Shown in pieces: positions 60,205 through 64,000 of a stretch of 64,000 nt of DNA. The notes below the pieces were generated by a model, which did not search any database, had not been told where the DNA came from, and saw nothing but the letters and a program-made list of their open reading frames with translations. The stretch comes from Austropuccinia psidii (taxonomy: Eukaryota; Basidiomycota; Pucciniomycetes; Pucciniales; Sphaerophragmiaceae), in the NCBI GenBank assembly GCA_023105745.1, contig JALGQZ010000001.1, forward strand, positions 50,839,662 through 50,903,661, in the 5' to 3' direction. Positions within the stretch are counted from its first letter, which is position 1, and each line of letters begins with the position of its first letter. A program made the translations under genes and the position numbers.

Positions 60205-61796
60205 TTGGGACAACCTGTACCCAGAGAGGGAGGTGGACGTCATCAGCAAGAATCCTCAAAACTTCATCAAGTCATCAAGCAAGATGGAATTCAAGAGTCA
60301 AGATTCTTCTCAATCAAAGCTGAAATATTCTCAGATTTAGTTGAAAAAATTCAAAAAGAAGTATGGCAAGACAATGATTATAAAGAAATACTCAAGCACC
60401 TAGCAAGAGGTGAATCAGTTCCAGATTATTCTCTTGAACCTCAAGCCAAGTTATTATTATTCAAAGATAGAGTGGTAATCCCAAGCAATGAAGAAATCCA
60501 ACTCAATATTCTTCAAAAGTGTCATGACTCTCCATTGGCTGGCCATCCTGGCCAGGAGAAGACCCTCAAGCTCATCAAGAGGGATTTTTATTGGGCTGGC
60601 ATGAATCAATTCATTAAGGACTATGTGTCCTCATGTCAGCAATGTTCAAGAAACAAGAACATTCATCACAAGAAGTTTGGATTACTCAATCCTCTTCAAA
60701 TTCCATCTGTTCCTTGGAATTCCTTATCAATGGACTTTATCACTCAATTTCCCTTGTCAAACAACTTTGATTCAGTTCTAGTAGTTGTCGACAGGTTCTC
60801 AAAAATGGAAATCTTCATTCCAACTTATGGAACAATCACTACTCTGGAATTAGCTCAGTGATTTATTAGTCATGTATTTTCCAAGCATTGCCTTCCAGTC
60901 AGTATTATTAGTGATAGAGGATCTTTTTTTGTTTCATCATTTTGGACTCAATTATGTCAGCAGCTCAAGATATCAAGATATCTTCCAACTGCTTTCCACC
61001 CTGAAACAAATGGACAGACAGAGAGATGAAATCAGATTCTAGAACAGTATCTTTGGATGTGTGTCAGTTACCATCAAGATGACTGGTACACCTGGCTCCC
61101 TCTGGTTGAATTTGCCTATAATAATGCAAAACATTCATCAACAAATAAATCACCTTTTTTCACCATTTATGGAAGAAATCCCAGCTTTGACTCAATCCAT
61201 GTTTCTCAAGACTCACCTGCTGGAAAGTTATCAACAAAACTGCAATCAGTACAGCAAGTTGTCAAAGAAGAATTAGAGTCAGCACTAAGGAGATTCAAGA
61301 AGTATGCAGATAGAAATAGGTCAATTCCACCTGATTTCCAATCTGGGGACAAGGTATGGCTAGCTTCCAAGAACATCAAGACAACAAGACCCACCAAGAA
61401 ATTATCAGAAAGATGGTTGGGACCCTTTGAAGTTCTGAAGAAGATTGGCAGCCATGCATATCACCTCAAGTTGCCTCAACAATGGAAATCAGTTCACGTT
61501 GTATTCCATGTGTCCTTATTAGAACCAGTGAAGCAATCAGCTATCCCAAATCAAAATCAATTGCCACCACCCCCAGCTTTAGTGGAGGAGCAAGAAGAAT
61601 GGGAAGTGGCTCAGGTTCTGTACTCCAAACTCAAGAGAGGTAAATTATGGTATCTTGTATAGTGGAAAGGATTCAATGAAAACCCACAAAGAACCACTTT
61701 GGAACCAGCTTCCAACCTTACCAACTCACCAGACCTTGTCAAGGATTTCCATTTATTGTATCCAGACAAGCCTGGCCCAAATACCTCAAGAGTTTG
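60205..61796 (+). pseudogene. Family E integrase and chromodomain
   Basis: One frame with stops at 60859 (TGA), 61027 (TGA) and 61660 (TAG). Zinc domain CHDSPLAGHPGQEKT...CQQC. Core acidic residues sit in SMDFITQFP, SDRGSFFVS and HPETNGQTER. A GPF/Y-type module follows (RWLGPFEVLKKIGSHAYHL, VHVVFHVSLLEP). The chromodomain is EEWEVAQVLYSK, then LWYLV, the TAG, and WKGFNENPQRTTLEP, a typical Y-L-V-x-W-K-G chromobox interrupted at the x. It ends at TGA 61794-61796. Confidence 0.85.
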
Positions 61797-62510
61797 ATGT
61801 TATGGTGCTTGGTGGGGAGAAGAAGTTATGAAATTAAATTCCTCTCCTGGCATGCACCTTTAAGGGGGTATTCTACCCATATGTTGTTGTAAGCATCAGC
61901 TTGGCTACTTTGTGAGCACTTGTCAATTTTCTGGATAGATTCAGAAGGCCTTACAACAACAATACCCTCCAATTGGGACCTTATCAAGATATGGCCCAAT
62001 CTCTTCTTTCATTTTCTTTTTCTTTCTCTTTATCAATATTTCAATTTATGCCAATCGGCATTATTCAAAACATTCATTACTTCAAGTCATTTGTGGAAAT
62101 TTGTTTTCTTTTCATGGTGCTTGGTGGGGAGTGGGAGTTATGAAAGTAAGTTCCATCTCCTGCTATGCATCCCTGAGGGTTCTACTTCTGGTAAAACATT
62201 ACCTTGGCCACTCTGTGAGCGTCAAAGTCTTGGTTTTCTTTTTCAGACATTCTTGGCCAAAATCAAGCAACTCACTACAAGAAGGACAAACCATCAGGAA
62301 TTTTTTTATTTGTTTTTGTCTACTCTCTTTTTGTCTCATTTTCTTTCTTTTCTTTACTTGTATAATTTTTTTTCTTTTATTTCTTTAAAGCAGAAGCATC
62401 CCCTCCCAAATCATGTATTGGGAGGTTCCATTTTATTTTTTAATTTTCATTTTTAGTAGTTATAGGAGTGGGGATAGAGGTCAAACCAAATGCAAACAAG
62501 GATAAGGAAA
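61797..62510 (+). other. Post-pol non-coding region with a duplicated PPT-like block
   Basis: ATGGTGCTTGGTGGGGAG occurs at 61802-61819 and again at 62114-62131, each followed by a related 150-bp stretch (GTTATGAAA..., CTCCTG..ATGCA.CC). Poly-pyrimidine runs follow. No plus-strand gene is supported here. Confidence 0.5.
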
Positions 62511-63766
62511 CTAGTTATCTCTACCTAAATCATCAAAGGTTCTCTGGAAGTCATTTATTAATTCATCTTCATACCATGCAAATGTTTCAGCCATCTCTTC
62601 AGAAGCAGTACCCGAAATCATTCTATCATTAGCATACACAATCACATCGCTGCTATTTCTATCATCCCTCCTGAATAATCTGGCCACATCTTCTTGGTTT
62701 TCACTTGCCACATTGGGATCTTCTCTGATAATTCAGATAGGCCAACAATCTCTTCTTTGAAAACCTTGAGCGGCAGCAAACGGCAATGGAGACAAACCAT
62801 CCCTTCTTCTACTGGAACTAGCCACAGGTTGGAGTTGACGAGAGGTGGTTATGGGTGAGTTCCTGGGTTGCTGGCTTGGTGATGGTCTTACTGCTGGATT
62901 CAAGGCAGGCCTGGCATGGGAAGTACTTGGTGAAGAAGGAGGAATTGTAGTAGGAATGGAAGCAAGAACTAGTTGGAAGGTTCTGGGAGTACTGGGAATC
63001 ACTTGGATTTGGAATCTGTTGGCAAGAGGCTGAGGAGAGGAATTGCTGGATGGATGGCCAACCAAATGAGGAACAACTTCAAATTCTTCACCATCCAACT
63101 CATCACTACCTTCAGCATCTGGATCAGTTGGGGAATCATCAATCCTTCTTATTCTTTTCACTACCCCTTCAGTATTGATCCTGGAGATTGGGACTTCTGA
63201 GCTGGAATATATTGGCCTACCACCAACTGTAATTGGCCCTCCAACATTAGTCCACCTGGCCACATCCCTCTGCTAGAACCAGTCACTAAATCAAAATATC
63301 AGTACCAATTTCAAGCAAGATACTCAGATTACGCACAATGGGAATACCCTGAAGTTCCATCAGGAGTAGGTGCGTGAGAAAATGGGAACTCTTTCCCAAA
63401 GGCCTCATTGTTTCTACTCCATAAATACCTCCTGACGTTAGAGGATGGCACCCCGGTACGACAACATGTTTTCTTTCCAATGAAGCAATAATGACACTTT
63501 GAATATTGGGGATTGTAGTTTTGAAAACAATCCTTACCCTTGGCCAAACATTCAGTACAGTCAGGATCAAGAATTTCAACTGCTCTGTATCCGTCATATG
63601 TGTGGGAAGGATAAGAATGCCCAGAAGAAGCCATGGAAGGTGAAGACAGTCGACTGAAGACGCAAGAACCACAAAGGACAGATGGTGGTGGTGCAGAAGG
63701 AGAAGATTCAGTGATCTCAGTCAGTTTGGAACTCATAACTGAGGAATATGCAAGCAGAAGATTCAA
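62511..63766 (-). pseudogene. Antisense accessory gene with Zn2Cys6-like cysteine cluster
   Basis: It runs opposite to pol. Exon 1 (63766/63736 down to about 63333) encodes about 135-145 residues; the likely start is the second Met (MSSKLTE) at 63736. Counted from the upstream Met, cysteines at 70, 73, 80, 91, 94 and 101 form C-x2-C-x6-C-x10-C-x2-C-x6-C, the spacing of fungal Zn2Cys6 binuclear clusters. A frame change about 60 nt long (about 63333-63275), with a CTGAT box and AG ends, looks like a small intron. Exon 2 (63274-62511) is Ser/Pro-rich (SSPQPLANRF..) and ends in an acidic helical tail (EEMAETFAWYEDELINDFQ). One in-frame TGA at 62733 interrupts it where CGA is likely. The function is unknown; it could be a DNA-binding or packaging factor of the element. 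Confidence 0.62.
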
Positions 63767-64000
63767 GACTTCAGAATCAGTCCACTACAATTCAAAGAAA
63801 ATGACCTCAAGGAGATGGGGGCCATAGGTCAATCAGACCCCCCTCAAAGCCTCCAAGGTGAGGATGAAAGACCCCTTTGGGGCTGAATATATCACCCAGG
63901 GCCTCCCCTGAAACTTTGTGGAGGCCAGGATCTTGATGGTCCTGGACCCCCTCAATGGGTCCAGTCCATGTAGGTGAAATTTTGGGTCATGGGCCAATTC
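63767..64000 (-). other. GC-richer region upstream of the antisense gene
   Basis: Noticeably richer in G and C than the rest of the window, with runs of CCCC/GGGG (GACCCCCTCAATGGGTCCAG). It lies where the promoter of the antisense gene would be. No ORF of note and no recognisable element end. Confidence 0.35.

Larger units (their letters stand above)
55297..64000 (+). mobile_element. Chromodomain Ty3/gypsy element (family E) with antisense gene, right end outside window
   Basis: 5' LTR candidate 55297-56062, TTGATT-rich leader, gag, pol with a C-terminal chromodomain, then an antisense gene. The 5' LTR sequence does not recur before 64000, so the 3' LTR must lie beyond the window or be missing. 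The protein sequence is clearly different from families A and B (LRIKEGDEHLTAFRTKYG, VVYLDDIIVF). Confidence 0.72.

Noticed and set aside
61794..61805. TGATGT as a 3' LTR start paired with ACATCA at 56060-56065
   Set aside because: The following sequence is not repeated upstream of gag, so the two are not ends of the same LTR.
62845..63200. Plus-strand ORFs opposite the antisense gene (62845-63033, 62973-63200)
   Set aside because: Shadows of the antisense coding sequence; low complexity and no support.
1..64000. tRNA, rRNA, CRISPR arrays and cellular host genes
   Set aside because: Looked for on both strands; no cloverleaf with TTCGANNC box, no rRNA core, no spaced repeats, and no non-transposon protein could be supported.

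Overview
This 64-kb window looks like a repeat-choked stretch of a fungal nuclear genome. No cellular host gene can be supported in it. The Ty3/gypsy polyproteins, the gag of the right-hand element and its antisense companion ORF resemble, from recollection, families abundant in rust fungi (Pucciniales), especially Austropuccinia psidii. That assignment is inference, since no database could be searched. AT-richness, short introns with CTRAY-like branch sites and the complete absence of bacterial-style genes agree with it.

Layout. 1-2316: 5' end of a minus-strand gypsy copy (called family B here), inserted into a copia element. 2317-5818: 3' half of that copia element plus a tandem-repeat tail. 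5820-8472: decayed plus-strand gypsy remnant (family A). 8473-17360: complete minus-strand family A element with a TGAAG target duplication, internally deleted. 17361-18353: AT-rich remnant. 18354-28036: complete plus-strand family B element with an ATATT target duplication. 28042-29232: unassigned, with a weak coding trace. 29233-31151: solo family A LTR with a GTAAG duplication. 31667-37311: minus-strand family B element cut off in gag. 37312-38330: partial family A LTR. 38331-47849: plus-strand family B element with a clipped 5' LTR. 47850-50329: two LTR fragments. 50441-55296: minus-strand family A element, truncated. 55297-64000: plus-strand chromodomain gypsy element (family E) with an antisense gene downstream of pol; its 3' LTR is not seen.

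How the parts work. Each gypsy copy encodes Gag and Pol (protease, reverse transcriptase, RNase H, integrase, chromodomain-like tail), which would copy the RNA and reinsert it. Every polyprotein here is broken by stops, frameshifts, deletions or lost catalytic residues, so none looks autonomous.

The most interesting signal is the 5' coding strategy of family B. A roughly 540-nt leader intron, present at the same place in three copies, would create the AUG of a small ORF exactly at the splice junction. A second 68-nt intron would fuse that ORF in frame to an accessory ORF (ORFX) that overlaps gag in another frame. The gag AUG lies inside this second intron, so splicing would choose between ORF1-ORFX and Gag-Pol. 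The second strong signal is the antisense gene at 62511-63766, whose first exon carries a perfect C-x2-C-x6-C-x10-C-x2-C-x6-C array like a fungal Zn2Cys6 cluster.
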